DNA from: Thermococcus sp. AM4
Lineage (GTDB): Archaea > Methanobacteriota_B > Thermococci > Thermococcales > Thermococcaceae
Reading direction: 5' to 3'
Length of the DNA: 64,000 nucleotides
Assembly (NCBI RefSeq): GCF_000151205.2
Contig: NC_016051.1
Coordinates: 496,001-560,000 of the forward strand
A program made the position numbers and the translations under genes. Within the stretch, counting starts at the first letter, position 1; each line of letters starts with the position of its first letter. Positions 8,941 to 17,677 of this stretch are shown here, one piece after another. The notes beneath the pieces were generated by a model that had not been told where the DNA came from, made no database searches, and saw nothing but the letters and a program-made list of their open reading frames with translations.

Positions 8941-9494
8941 ACTCCCGCCTCCATGATGCGCTTTACGTACCTCGCCAGAACGTCAATCTCGTAGTTCACC
9001 CTGTCTCCAGGCTTAAGATGGCCGAGGTTCGTCACCTCGAGCGTGTAGGGGATAACCTGAATCCAGAAGCGGTTCGCCTCGACCCTCGCGACGGTTAGAG
9101 AAACGCCGTTGAGCGCTATCGAGCCCTTCTCGGCAACTCCCCACCTCTCGCGGGGCATCTCAAAGGCCAGCCAGGTCGTGTTCCCGCTCCTCCGCGCGGT
9201 GATGAAGCGAACCGTCCCGTCCACGTGGCCCGTAACTACGTGGCCGTCGAGCCTGTCCCCAAGCTTCAAGGCCCTCTCGAGGTTCACCAGCTTTGCCTCG
9301 CGCAGGTTGGTCCTCCTCAGGGTCTCCTCGCCGACGTCGAAGACCGCTCTCTTTCCATCGAACTCGACGACGGTTAAGCATGCCCCGTTCACCGCGACGC
9401 TGTCGCCCGGTTTGACCTCGAACGGGAGCTCAACGTACAGCTTTCCCGCCGAGTAGCGGGCTTTGCCCGTTCCCTCAACGATTCCGCTGAACAT
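8937..9494 (-). CDS. ribE: Riboflavin synthase, alpha-chain type
   Basis: 185 residues from ATG 9494, which gives the family N-terminus MFSGIVEGTG and has GGTGGTGA just upstream. Two homologous lumazine-binding beta-barrels are visible: residues 1-90 with VNGACLTVV and 95-180 with LNGVSLTVARVE, joined by VTGHVDGTVRF. It dismutates two molecules of ribityllumazine into riboflavin and the pyrimidine precursor. This trimeric bacterial-type enzyme is unrelated to the archaeal RibC found in methanogens. It starts within the end of ribD. Confidence 0.96.
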   Translation of the reverse strand: MFSGIVEGTGKARYSAGKLYVELPFEVKPGDSVAVNGACLTVVEFDGKRAVFDVGEETLRRTNLREAKLVNLERALKLGDRLDGHVVTGHVDGTVRFITARRSGNTTWLAFEMPRERWGVAEKGSIALNGVSLTVARVEANRFWIQVIPYTLEVTNLGHLKPGDRVNYEIDVLARYVKRIMEAGV

Positions 9495-10557
9495 CTTCAC
9501 CACCAGGGTAAGCGGTTACGAGGAAGCTCTCGCCGAGCCTCTCGATTGAGTCAATCCTCAGCAGCGGGGCCTCGTTCGCGTCCCTAACGTTTAAGCACTC
9601 GAAGGGCTTGATTCCCCTCCCGAAGAGCTTCGGTCCGTAGAAGAGGTAGAACTTGTCCGCGTAGCTTAAAAACTGGCAGGCTATCCTTCCACCCTCAATC
9701 AGGACGCTGTCGATGCCGAGTTCACCGAGCTTCCTGAGGATTTCCTCCGGCCCGGTTATAGGGTAGGCTTCCGCTATTCCCTCGAAGAGCTCGGGCCTCT
9801 CGGTGAAGAAGATGACCCTGCCGTCCTCAAAAAGCCGGAACTTCCTCCCCGACCTTATCGCCTCGGCAACCCTGCCGGAGCGGTCGAGGATTACCTTGAC
9901 CTTCTCGGGGCAGTTCTCCAGTCTGCAATTGAGCCTCGGGTTGTCAGCTAAAACGGTTCCCGCGCCGACCATTATCGCCATGTGCCTCCTCCTGAGCTCC
10001 TGAACTTTGAGTCTCGCCTTCTCGCCGGTAATCCACTGGGAGGATCCGGTCTCCGTCGCGATGAAGCCGTCCAAGGTTAGGGCGAGCTTGATTGAAACGA
10101 AGGGCATCTTTGTAGTCACGTACTTGATGAAAATTTCGTTGAGCCTTCTTGCCTCGTCTTCAAGAACGCCGACTTCGACCTCGATTCCAGCCTTCCTCAT
10201 CTTCTCGATTCCCCTTCCCGAGACGAGGGGATTGGGATCGACCATCGCGACGACGACACGCTTGAAGCCCTCTTTAATTATCCTGTCGGCGCAAGGCGGC
10301 TGCTTCCCCCAGTGGGAGCAGGGCTCGAGAGTCACGTACATGGTTGCACCCCTTACGTCGTGCCCCCTGCTCTTCGCGTCCTCTATGGCGTTAACCTCCG
10401 CGTGCTTCTCGCCGAAGCGCCGGTGCCAGCCGACGCCTATTACCTCCCCGTCCTTGACAATAACCGCGCCTACCATTGGGTTTGGATTGACCCACCCCTC
10501 ACCGCGCTTCGCAAGTTCCAATGCAAGGCGCATGAACCTCTCATCTTCGCTGCTCAT
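9475..10557 (-). CDS. ribD: Bifunctional pyrimidine deaminase / reductase
   Basis: 360 residues. The N-terminal deaminase domain (1-145) has the zinc motifs HAEVNAIE and PCSHWGKQPPCADRII. The C-terminal reductase (150-355) resembles dihydrofolate reductase: SIKLALTLDGFIA, SQWITG and VLIEGGRIA. It performs two consecutive steps after GTP cyclohydrolase II. It is the first gene of the operon. The TATA-like element at 10578-10585 lies about 24 bases before the ATG, so the message may be leaderless. Confidence 0.96.
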   Translation of the reverse strand: MSSEDERFMRLALELAKRGEGWVNPNPMVGAVIVKDGEVIGVGWHRRFGEKHAEVNAIEDAKSRGHDVRGATMYVTLEPCSHWGKQPPCADRIIKEGFKRVVVAMVDPNPLVSGRGIEKMRKAGIEVEVGVLEDEARRLNEIFIKYVTTKMPFVSIKLALTLDGFIATETGSSQWITGEKARLKVQELRRRHMAIMVGAGTVLADNPRLNCRLENCPEKVKVILDRSGRVAEAIRSGRKFRLFEDGRVIFFTERPELFEGIAEAYPITGPEEILRKLGELGIDSVLIEGGRIACQFLSYADKFYLFYGPKLFGRGIKPFECLNVRDANEAPLLRIDSIERLGESFLVTAYPGGEDVQRNR

Positions 10558-10577
10558 GGTTGAACCTTTGTTCCAAA

Positions 10578-10608
10578 TTTTAAAAGAATTTGTTCCGTTT
10601 TTGGAACA
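10578..10608. promoter_or_regulatory. rib operon promoter with TGTTCC-n6-GGAACA palindrome
   Basis: On the minus strand the ribD TATA (TTTTAAAA, 10578-10585) is preceded by a perfect inverted repeat, TGTTCC at 10591-10596 and GGAACA at 10603-10608, with a six-base spacer overlapping the BRE position. A further half-like TTGTTCC occurs near 10568. The divergent oxidoreductase gene has its own TATA (CTTATAT, 10617-10623). An inverted repeat here fits a dimeric regulator. RbkR, the archaeal riboflavin kinase/regulator, is one candidate from general knowledge; I cannot confirm its motif in this genus. Confidence 0.55.
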
Positions 10609-10655
10609 CCCTAAGGCTTATATCGCCTTGATCCCATCTTCCGCGGGAGGTATCG

Positions 10656-12575
10656 ATGCCCTTCTCCGTCTGCATGCGGGACTGCTACGACACCTGCTCG
10701 ATGGTGAGCGAGCTCAAGGACGGAAGGCTCGGGGTTAGGGGCAATCCGGAGCACCCGATAACGGCCGGCTTTCTCTGTCCCAAAGGTGCCTTGCTCCCGA
10801 AGTGGTTTCATTCAACGGACAGACTGAGAAAGCCTCTCATCAGGACGGGCGAGAGGGGGAGCGGTTCCTTCAGGGAGGCGAGCTGGGAAGAGGCGATAAG
10901 CCTCGTAGCGAAGAGGCTGAAGGAGACCATCGAGAAACACGGGAGCGAGAGCGTTCTCGTTTACCAGTACGCCGGTGACAGGGGAGTTGTGAACTACGCG
11001 TTCCCGCTGAGGCTCTTCCACTACCTCAACACCGCCATGCTCGACTACGGAATCTGCGACAGGGCCGGGCAGGAGGCACTCAAGGACGTCTATGGAACCG
11101 CCGTCGGTCTCGACCCTGAGGAGATTAAAAACCAGCGATTAATCGTCTACTGGGGGATAAACGCCTTCTGGACGAACCTTCACGGCTTCGCCCTCGCCAA
11201 AAGGCACGGCCTTGAAATCTGGACGGTTGACGTCGTCAGGACAGAAACTGCCAAGCGCTCTCACCGGTTCTTCCAGATAAAGCCTGACACGGACGTTCTT
11301 TTGGCTTTGGGCGTTGCAAAAGTTATAATCGAGGAGGGACTTTACGATAGGGCCTTCGTCCGCGAGAACGTTTACGGCTTTGAAGAATTCAGGAATTATG
11401 TAAAAACGCTATCGCTTGATTATGTAAGCAGGGAAACCGGGCTGAGCGTCGAGGAGATAGAGACCTTCGCGCGGGAGTTCGCCGAGAAGAGAGGAGTAAT
11501 CCACATCGGCTACGGCTTTCAGCGCTCCCTTGCTGGTGGGGAGGCGGTTAGGGCGATAGCAATCCTTCCCGCCCTCGTCGGCCACCGCTTCGGCTTCATC
11601 TACGACATGAAAACGATAGACAAGTCCTACGCAGAAGGCGCCTTCCTGAGGACGAAGCCGGCAAAGAGAATCCCCCAGATGAAGCTGGCGGAATACATCG
11701 AGCGGGGCGAGGTTAAGTTCCTCTACGTCTACAACTCCAACCCCCTCGCGAGCCTTCCGAACCAGAACCGGCTGAGAACAGCCCTAAGCGAGAGCGACGT
11801 CTTCGTCGTTACGCACGACATCTTTCTCACCGACACGGCCCTCTACTCCGACGTCGTTTTGCCGGCAAACACCTTCTTCGAGAGGCTTGACATAGCGGAT
11901 TCCTACTACCACCACTATGTTGCTCTGAACGAGCCGGTCGCGAGGCTGTACGGCAGGAGCAACAGCGAGGTAACGAGACTGCTCGCAAGAGCGCTGGGCA
12001 TTAAAAATCCCCACCTCTACGAGAGCGATGAAGAGGTAATTCGAAAGGTCCTTGAACTCAACGGCCTGAGCTGGGAGGAGCTGAATGCGAAGGGCTTCGT
12101 CAAAATTCCGGAAAAGCCGAGGAAATGGGAAACCCTGAGCGGAAAAATCGAGTTCCTCTCGCGGAGGGCCGTTGAGAGGGGATTAGGGCCGTTTCCAGAA
12201 TACAGGAAGTTTGAAGGAAAGTATCCGCTCCGCCTGCTCACGCCAACCTACAGAATGACGATAACGAGCCAGTATCACAACACCTACGGAATGGTTGATC
12301 CCCATCTCTACATCAATCCTGCGGACGCCGGTGAGCGGGGAATCAGGGATGGCGAGACGGTCGAGGTCTTCAACGACTATGGCCGAGTAAAAACCCTCGC
12401 AAAGCTCAGCGATGACGTCCCAAGGGGTGTTGTCCTGCTCTACAAGGCCTTCTGGGTCAGGCTCCTCGGCTGGAACGCCAACTTCCTGACGACGGATGAG
12501 ACGGTTGAGGATTACGGGAACGGCTCGGCGTACCATTCAACGTGGGTCGAGGTTAGGAAGCTTAGCGGCAAATAA
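10656..12575 (+). CDS. Single-subunit tungsto/molybdopterin oxidoreductase (DMSO reductase superfamily)
   Basis: 639 residues; ATG has GGGAGG six bases upstream. The N-terminal [4Fe-4S] site is C6-x3-C10-x3-C14-x26-C41 (CMRDCYDTC ... FLCPKG). The central part has the bis-pterin fold motifs (VYQYAGDRG, GYGFQRSLAGGEAVRA, VYNSNPLASLPN, LPANTFFERLD) and the C-terminus the cap domain (GRVKTLAKLSDDVPRG). DYGICDRAG is where the family carries its metal ligand, so Cys may bind W or Mo, as in polysulfide/formate-type enzymes. No electron-transfer FeS or membrane subunit is adjacent. Substrate unknown; an orphan enzyme partnered elsewhere is possible. Confidence 0.85.
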   Translation: MPFSVCMRDCYDTCSMVSELKDGRLGVRGNPEHPITAGFLCPKGALLPKWFHSTDRLRKPLIRTGERGSGSFREASWEEAISLVAKRLKETIEKHGSESVLVYQYAGDRGVVNYAFPLRLFHYLNTAMLDYGICDRAGQEALKDVYGTAVGLDPEEIKNQRLIVYWGINAFWTNLHGFALAKRHGLEIWTVDVVRTETAKRSHRFFQIKPDTDVLLALGVAKVIIEEGLYDRAFVRENVYGFEEFRNYVKTLSLDYVSRETGLSVEEIETFAREFAEKRGVIHIGYGFQRSLAGGEAVRAIAILPALVGHRFGFIYDMKTIDKSYAEGAFLRTKPAKRIPQMKLAEYIERGEVKFLYVYNSNPLASLPNQNRLRTALSESDVFVVTHDIFLTDTALYSDVVLPANTFFERLDIADSYYHHYVALNEPVARLYGRSNSEVTRLLARALGIKNPHLYESDEEVIRKVLELNGLSWEELNAKGFVKIPEKPRKWETLSGKIEFLSRRAVERGLGPFPEYRKFEGKYPLRLLTPTYRMTITSQYHNTYGMVDPHLYINPADAGERGIRDGETVEVFNDYGRVKTLAKLSDDVPRGVVLLYKAFWVRLLGWNANFLTTDETVEDYGNGSAYHSTWVEVRKLSGK

Positions 12576-12723
12576 ACATTTTTGTTCACTGATTTTCGAC
12601 AACAGGAGTTTGGGCTATTTTACACAATGCCAATCAAAGATGGGCATGGCTGTACTTCTCCCCGATGGCTTTTAAGGGCCATTGTTTTTTCTCCAAGATT
12701 TCTCCTGAAAACGAACCGAAAAG

Positions 12724-12731
12724 CTTATATA
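12724..12731 (+). promoter_or_regulatory. Promoter of the peroxiredoxin gene
   Basis: CTTATATA with CGAAAAG just upstream is a typical Thermococcales BRE/TATA pair. It predicts transcription from about 12753, leaving a leader of about 36 bases with GAGGTGATGAAAG before the ATG at 12789. The rest of the 213-base gap from 12576 shows no other feature I can support. Confidence 0.6.
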
Positions 12732-12788
12732 TTCGAACCAATGAGGTTTATAGTGAAGACGACACAGGAAAAGAAGAGGTGATGAAAG

Positions 12789-13439
12789 ATGGTCGTCATA
12801 GGAGAAAAGTTCCCAGAGGTTGAGGTCAAGACCACCCACGGAGTGATAAAGCTCCCGGACTACTTCGCCGAGCAGGGCAAGTGGTTCATACTCTTCAGCC
12901 ACCCGGCTGACTTCACCCCGGTCTGTACGACCGAGTTCTACGCCATGCAGAAGAGAGCCGAGGAGTTCAGGAAGCTCGGCGTCGAGCCAATAGGGCTTAG
13001 CGTTGACCAGGTCTTCAGCCACCTCAAGTGGATGGAGTGGATCAAGGAGAACCTCGGCGTTGAGATCGACTTCCCGGTCATCGCCGACGACCGCGGCGAG
13101 CTCGCCGACAAGCTCGGCATGATCCCGAGCGGCGCCACCATAACCGCCAGGGCTGTCTTCATCGTCGATGACAAGGGCGTCATTCGCGCTATAGTCTACT
13201 ACCCGGCCGAGGTCGGCAGGGACTGGGACGAGATACTTCGCCTTGTCAAGGCCCTCAAGGTCAGCGACGAGAAGGGAGTTGCCCTCCCGCACAAGTGGCC
13301 CAACAACGAGCTCATCGGCGACAGGGCCATCGTTCCGCCCGCGGCCAGCGTCGAGGAGATCAAGGCCAGGGAAGAGGCCAAGGCCAAGGGCGAGATCGAG
13401 TGCTACGACTGGTGGTTCTGCCACAAGAAGCTCGAGTGA
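12789..13439 (+). CDS. Peroxiredoxin, archaeal Prx6 type
   Basis: 216 residues, the usual length for hyperthermophilic archaeal peroxiredoxins of the Prx6 group. The peroxidatic cysteine is Cys46 in [10 protein letters not shown]; Cys205 and Cys211 in the C-terminal [14 protein letters not shown] match the extra cysteines of the Aeropyrum and Pyrococcus enzymes. It reduces hydrogen peroxide and organic peroxides in the cytoplasm, normally as a ring of dimers. A strong promoter and favoured codons suggest high expression. A T-rich stretch follows the stop (13441-13480). Confidence 0.95.
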   Translation: MVVIGEKFPEVEVKTTHGVIKLPDYFAEQGKWFILFSHPADFTPVCTTEFYAMQKRAEEFRKLGVEPIGLSVDQVFSHLKWMEWIKENLGVEIDFPVIADDRGELADKLGMIPSGATITARAVFIVDDKGVIRAIVYYPAEVGRDWDEILRLVKALKVSDEKGVALPHKWPNNELIGDRAIVPPAASVEEIKAREEAKAKGEIECYDWWFCHKKLE

Positions 13440-13476
13440 GCTTCTTTTCCTGTTCTATGTTTCTTCCGTTTCTCGT

Positions 13477-14553
13477 TTAGATTCTCAGCATCAACACAGC
13501 CAGCACCACGGACACTATAAAATACACAATCGAATGTTTGTGGAAGTCCCTCAGAGAAACCCTCGCTATTCTAACCGCTATGAGGTTGGCGAGAGATCCC
13601 ACAATAGTCCCAGTTCCGCCGGCGTTCACACCCACAGCTAAGGGAAGCCAGCTCGGCTTTGAGCCGAGGAAGACAACCGTCGCCGGAACGTTGCTTATCA
13701 GCTGACTTAACCCTGCAGACACCAGAACGAGGCCGGCTCCTCCGGTTGGGAAGGACAGGCCTGCCTTGATGAGCAACGTCGAGAGCTCGTTGAAGTCTAT
13801 GAAGATGAACGCGAAGGTGAGCACGAGCGCCCAGTCGAAGCTTAGAAGAACGTCCCGCTCGAGGAGAAGAAAGGTGAGCAGAGTGAGCGCAATCGAGAGC
13901 TCGTGCCTCCCGGTTTCACCGAGGTAGACGTTGAGAGCGAGGAGAAGGGCCGAGACAAGAAACAGGTCCTTTCTGAAGGCAACCGGAGGAAGGGAGCGGA
14001 CGGAGAGCGTTTCATCTGGAGTGAGGAAGACGATTGCCAGCAACAGGCCGAGCCAGAGGAGAACGAAGGGGAGCATACCCCTGATGAATGCAAAGAAGCC
14101 CAAACCGTACTCGCGCCAGATTATGATGTTCTGCGGGTTCCCTATCGGCGTCAGGGCGGAACCGACGTTCGCCGCTATCGCCGAGAGTGTTACCGCCTTC
14201 GCCTTGTCCATTCCCGAGAGCTCAGATAGGGCAACAACAAGGGGAATGAAGACGAGCATGGCGGTGTCGTTCATTATCAGGGCCGAGGAGAGGGCTATCG
14301 TCGGAAGCAGGAGGAGGAGCAGTCTCCTGCTCGAACCGTTTGCCCCCACAACGAGTCTCGGCGCGAGCCTGTTGAAGACCCCCGAAAGCTCGAGGCCCTT
14401 CGAGGTTATGATTAAAGCAGTGATGAGGCTTAAACTGCCCCAGTCAACGAGCTCAGGCGTTCTCCCGGGAAGGGAGCGGTCTATCAGAACTAACCCGGCG
14501 TAGAGGAGGAGCAGAAGGCTCAGAAACCACTCCCTTTTCAGGAAGTCTTTCAG
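13477..14553 (-). CDS. ArsB/NhaD/SLC13-like ion permease with no standard start codon
   Basis: The reading frame codes for a multipass permease with MNDTAMLVFIPLVV, ANVGSALTPIGNPQNIIIW and ISNVPATVVFL, as in anion/sodium permeases of the ArsB/NhaD/SLC13 group. The first ATG/GTG/TTG is GTG at 14349, but about 68 residues of clear membrane-protein sequence (KDFLKREWFLSLLLLLYAG onward) precede it in frame, back to the TGA at 14572-14574. I therefore give the start as the CTG at 14553, one base after the upstream stop, reached by coupled re-initiation. The start is uncertain; a sequencing error is also possible. Substrate unknown. Confidence 0.6.
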   Translation of the reverse strand: MKDFLKREWFLSLLLLLYAGLVLIDRSLPGRTPELVDWGSLSLITALIITSKGLELSGVFNRLAPRLVVGANGSSRRLLLLLLPTIALSSALIMNDTAMLVFIPLVVALSELSGMDKAKAVTLSAIAANVGSALTPIGNPQNIIIWREYGLGFFAFIRGMLPFVLLWLGLLLAIVFLTPDETLSVRSLPPVAFRKDLFLVSALLLALNVYLGETGRHELSIALTLLTFLLLERDVLLSFDWALVLTFAFIFIDFNELSTLLIKAGLSFPTGGAGLVLVSAGLSQLISNVPATVVFLGSKPSWLPLAVGVNAGGTGTIVGSLANLIAVRIARVSLRDFHKHSIVYFIVSVVLAVLMLRI

Positions 14554-14554
14554 C

Positions 14555-15016
14555 CTACAGGCCGTGTCGCCTCACCTCTTCGGTTAGATGGTAATCCGGA
14601 ATCAGCTCGCTTCCATCCGCCGAGACGCGGACGTGCAGGATTATAAAGCTTTTCCAGGCAACAGGCACGACCCAGCAATCCTCCGGCTCCCTGAACTCCG
14701 CGCCTTCGAGGACATAAGCCTCTTTGAGAACCTCGTCTATTCTCCCGCGGGCTCCCTCGGCGCAGGGCTCCGCGTGGGGCGGTGCGCCCTTTGGGCTGGG
14801 ATTGCCCGTTCGCGGGTCGTAGTGAACCCTGTCTATCGCGAAATCGAGATAGAGAACCGGAACGTCCACGTGGTCGGGGTGAACTATCGGTTCTCCCGCC
14901 CTGAAGAAGGGCAGTGCCTGCCTGACGAGCTCTATTGCCTTTTCAGCGTCTTCCGGCTTGAGGATTCGGCTCTCCCTTACCGGCACCCTTCTTATCGGGG
15001 GAAACGGCGCGCTCAC
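14555..15016 (-). CDS. Conserved hypothetical protein
   Basis: 153 residues, soluble, rich in proline, acidic residues and His/Tyr (HPDHVDVPVLYLDFAIDRVHYDP). The C-terminus has a predicted beta-sheet (SFIILHVRVSADG). I see no signal peptide, membrane helix or known catalytic motif and do not recognise a family. It overlaps the DUF998 gene start by four bases and is followed after one base by the permease, so the three are probably cotranscribed. Confidence 0.6.
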   Translation of the reverse strand: MSAPFPPIRRVPVRESRILKPEDAEKAIELVRQALPFFRAGEPIVHPDHVDVPVLYLDFAIDRVHYDPRTGNPSPKGAPPHAEPCAEGARGRIDEVLKEAYVLEGAEFREPEDCWVVPVAWKSFIILHVRVSADGSELIPDYHLTEEVRRHGL

Positions 15017-15552
15017 CTTTCACCACCTCCAGAAAGCGCGATGACGAGGGTGAACGCCATGATGAGGATAATCTCGTAGGTTTCTAAGAGGGCCGTTGAG
15101 GGCCACTTGAAGAGGGTTCCGATTACGGCGAGGGCAAAGAGAACGAGCGAGGCAATCTTAACTTTTCTCTCCGAGCCAAGGCCGTAAATCAAAGCCCCCA
15201 GGAAGAACTGGACGAAGAAGTACGTCGAGACGAAGACGTGAGCTTTAGTTCCCTCGTGGAATATCCCTATCAGGGCCAGGAAGATGGCCGAGACGCTTAT
15301 GTAGGCTCCTCCAACGGTCTGGGCCTTATTGACTGCCGTCGAGATTAGATAGACCGCGAAGGCGAGCACGAAGAACGATGTAACCACCAGGCCGGCGTTG
15401 TAAATCCAGGGCGAGTTTGCCTTGGCCCCTCCGAGGTCGCTCAGCGCGTTCCTCCAGAAGGAGAACCAGGGGTTTCGGCTTATGCTCCAGGCAACGAAGA
15501 GCCAGTAGACAAGACCGCCCGCAAAACCTGACCACCTGAGTTTTTCGTTCAT
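15013..15552 (-). CDS. DUF998-like membrane protein
   Basis: 179 residues with six predicted membrane helices. NALSDLGG after the first helix and GIFHEGTKAH between helices 3 and 4 match the conserved positions I associate with DUF998. Its biochemical role is not known. It is the first gene of a leftward trio with the small unknown protein and the permease. Confidence 0.65.
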   Translation of the reverse strand: MNEKLRWSGFAGGLVYWLFVAWSISRNPWFSFWRNALSDLGGAKANSPWIYNAGLVVTSFFVLAFAVYLISTAVNKAQTVGGAYISVSAIFLALIGIFHEGTKAHVFVSTYFFVQFFLGALIYGLGSERKVKIASLVLFALAVIGTLFKWPSTALLETYEIILIMAFTLVIALSGGGER

Positions 15553-15595
15553 TGAACGGCACCGATAAGGGATTAGGAAAAAGGGCGTAAAAATG

Positions 15596-17170
15596 TTAGC
15601 CGAGGGCGGAGAAAGTGGCTTCGGCCAGCCTCTTCACCGCGTCAACGTAACCCTGCCAGTCCATCGCATGAACGGCCGCTGGGTGGAAGAACCTGTCGAT
15701 TATCACCGGGGCGAAGAGTCCGAAAAGGACAACGAGGATTCCAAGGACTAAGTTGACGGCCACGAAGAGCGGGATCTCGTGCCTCTCCGGTTCTTCATGT
15801 TCTCCGTGCTCATGATGCCCCTCGACCGGCTTTCCGCGCCAGAGGGTTATGAAGAGCCCGAAGTAGGCCCACGCGGCTATGGCGCTCGTTATTATCACGA
15901 CGGAAGCCACGAGCGGGCTCACCTGGAGGAGGGCATTGAAAATCAGCATCTTGCTGAAGAAGACGTTAAGCGGGGGAACGCCGACGAGGCTGAGCGTCGC
16001 CAGGCCGAAGAGGAAAGTATTGATGGGCATCTCCCTGCCGACCCCAGCTAAGTCCTCGACCTTCACCGTTCCCCTGCGGTAGATGAAGGCTCCAACCGTG
16101 AAGAACAGGAGGGTCTTCGCTATCGCGTGGTTGACGATGTGGAAGTCGATTGCCATCAGCGCGAGCTGGGTTCCGACGCCGAGGGTCATGAAGAGGTAGC
16201 CCATGTGGAGTATCGTGGAATAGGCAATCAGCCTCTTGACGTTCTTCTGGACGAGCATCATAATCGAGCCGAGGAACGCTGTTGCTGTTCCGAGGACGAG
16301 GAAGACGAGCGAGAGGATTCTCCAGAAGGGGAGCCCGTGGAAGAGCGTGTAGGTGTAGCGCGCGAGCAGGTAGATTCCGACGACCTCGACGAAACTGCTG
16401 AGTATCGCTCCAACGGGAATCGGTGCGCCTGAGTAGGCGCTCGGAAGCCAGTAGTGGCCGGGGAAGATTGCGCTCTTGACTATGACCATAGCCAAAGTCA
16501 GCGCGAAGAAGATGACCAAAGCGAGAGTTGGCTCGCCGAAAAGCTTCGTCGTTACCGGGAAGGAAACCCCGTGGAACTTGGCGCTTAGGTCGGCCATGTT
16601 GAGGGTTCCGAAAGATGCGTAGATGAAGCCGAGAGCCAAGAAGTAGAGGCTCGTCGCGACGGCCCCGCTGATGCCGTACTTGAAGGCCCCTTCAACGGCC
16701 TCGCTCCTGTTGCGGTAGAAGCCGACTATCGCGTAGGCGCTCGCGCCGATGACCTCGAGCATGACGAAGGTGTTGAAGGCATCACCCGTCATGAAGGCCC
16801 CGAGCGTTCCGGCCTCAAGTCCGAGGAGGAAGGTGTAGTAGAACTCGAGGCCGTGCGTCCTTATGAACTTGGCAGAGTAGATTCCCGCGAGGAGGAAGCC
16901 GAACGTGGCCGTTAAAACGAGCGTCGCCGAGAGCTTATCCACTTCAAAGACTATGCCAATGGGCGCTATCCAGTTACCGAAGGCGTAGACGAGGGGTTCA
17001 TTGCTCGAATAGGCCCTATCGAACAGCCAGATTCCAGCGAGGAACGTAACGGTGAGGGCGGTGAGCGAGTAGGCTATTACAATCCCTCTCCTCCTGCCGG
17101 TCATGAAGGCCACGAAGGGCAGGAAGAAGGCGAAGCCGAGCGGAATTACCGGAACGAGTCCAACCTGCAT
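15596..17170 (-). CDS. Mrp antiporter subunit D-like (NuoM/N-type proton channel)
   Basis: 524 residues with about 14 membrane helices. Complex I/Mrp channel motifs are visible: MLEVIGASAYAIVGFYRN with the key glutamate, AFKYGISGAVATS with a lysine, KSAIFPGHYWLPSAYSGAP, and KRLIAYSTILHMGYLF. A histidine/glutamate-rich loop (GHHEHGEHEEPERHE) lies before the last helices. It is the last gene of the nine-gene Mrp operon and should translocate H+ or Na+ with the other two large subunits. Confidence 0.9.
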   Translation of the reverse strand: MQVGLVPVIPLGFAFFLPFVAFMTGRRRGIVIAYSLTALTVTFLAGIWLFDRAYSSNEPLVYAFGNWIAPIGIVFEVDKLSATLVLTATFGFLLAGIYSAKFIRTHGLEFYYTFLLGLEAGTLGAFMTGDAFNTFVMLEVIGASAYAIVGFYRNRSEAVEGAFKYGISGAVATSLYFLALGFIYASFGTLNMADLSAKFHGVSFPVTTKLFGEPTLALVIFFALTLAMVIVKSAIFPGHYWLPSAYSGAPIPVGAILSSFVEVVGIYLLARYTYTLFHGLPFWRILSLVFLVLGTATAFLGSIMMLVQKNVKRLIAYSTILHMGYLFMTLGVGTQLALMAIDFHIVNHAIAKTLLFFTVGAFIYRRGTVKVEDLAGVGREMPINTFLFGLATLSLVGVPPLNVFFSKMLIFNALLQVSPLVASVVIITSAIAAWAYFGLFITLWRGKPVEGHHEHGEHEEPERHEIPLFVAVNLVLGILVVLFGLFAPVIIDRFFHPAAVHAMDWQGYVDAVKRLAEATFSALG

Positions 17171-17179
17171 GCTATCACC

Positions 17180-17677
17180 TCAGTCGAAGATTTTCCTCGC
17201 GTAGTCCTCGAAATAAGCGACGATGTTCTCTTTCACTTCCTTCTCGTCGAGCGTGGAAACGTCAATCCAGTGGACGTACAGCCACTTTCCGTCGTCGCTT
17301 ATGTCCACCACAACCGTTCCGGGTGTGTTGGTTATCGAGTTTGCAACGAGGACCTTTCCGTAGTCGCTCTCGACGTCGAGGGGAATTCGCACTATGCCGG
17401 GGTTGGCCTTGAGCGTAAAGACCCTCTTTGCCACGTCGATGTGCGTCTTGGTTTCCTCGATGAAGAAGTATCGGAGGGCGTAAATGAGGGCATAGAACCA
17501 CCTCCTCGGCGAGAAGAACTTGAGCTCGTTCTCCACCAGCCAGTGGCCGACGATGAAGGAAACTATGAGCGCGACTATCGAGCCCGTTATCATGTCGTAC
17601 TCCGTGGCCGAGCCAGTGTAGAACAGGTACGTTGCCAGGACTATAAAGAACGTCGCCGGTGAAAACCTGAGCCTCAT
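17180..17677 (-). CDS. mnhE: Mrp antiporter subunit E
   Basis: 165 residues. Two N-terminal membrane helices, then a cytoplasmic domain with VANSITNTPGTVVVDISDDG and the C-terminal DYARKIF, which are hallmarks of MnhE/MrpE. The reading frame overlaps mnhC by four bases. It is a structural subunit required for assembly of Mrp complexes. Confidence 0.92.
   Translation of the reverse strand: MRLRFSPATFFIVLATYLFYTGSATEYDMITGSIVALIVSFIVGHWLVENELKFFSPRRWFYALIYALRYFFIEETKTHIDVAKRVFTLKANPGIVRIPLDVESDYGKVLVANSITNTPGTVVVDISDDGKWLYVHWIDVSTLDEKEVKENIVAYFEDYARKIFD

Noticed and set aside
12672-13424. 250-residue frame opposite the peroxiredoxin
   Set aside because: Leu/Asp/Val-biased shadow; peroxiredoxin on the other strand has all family motifs.
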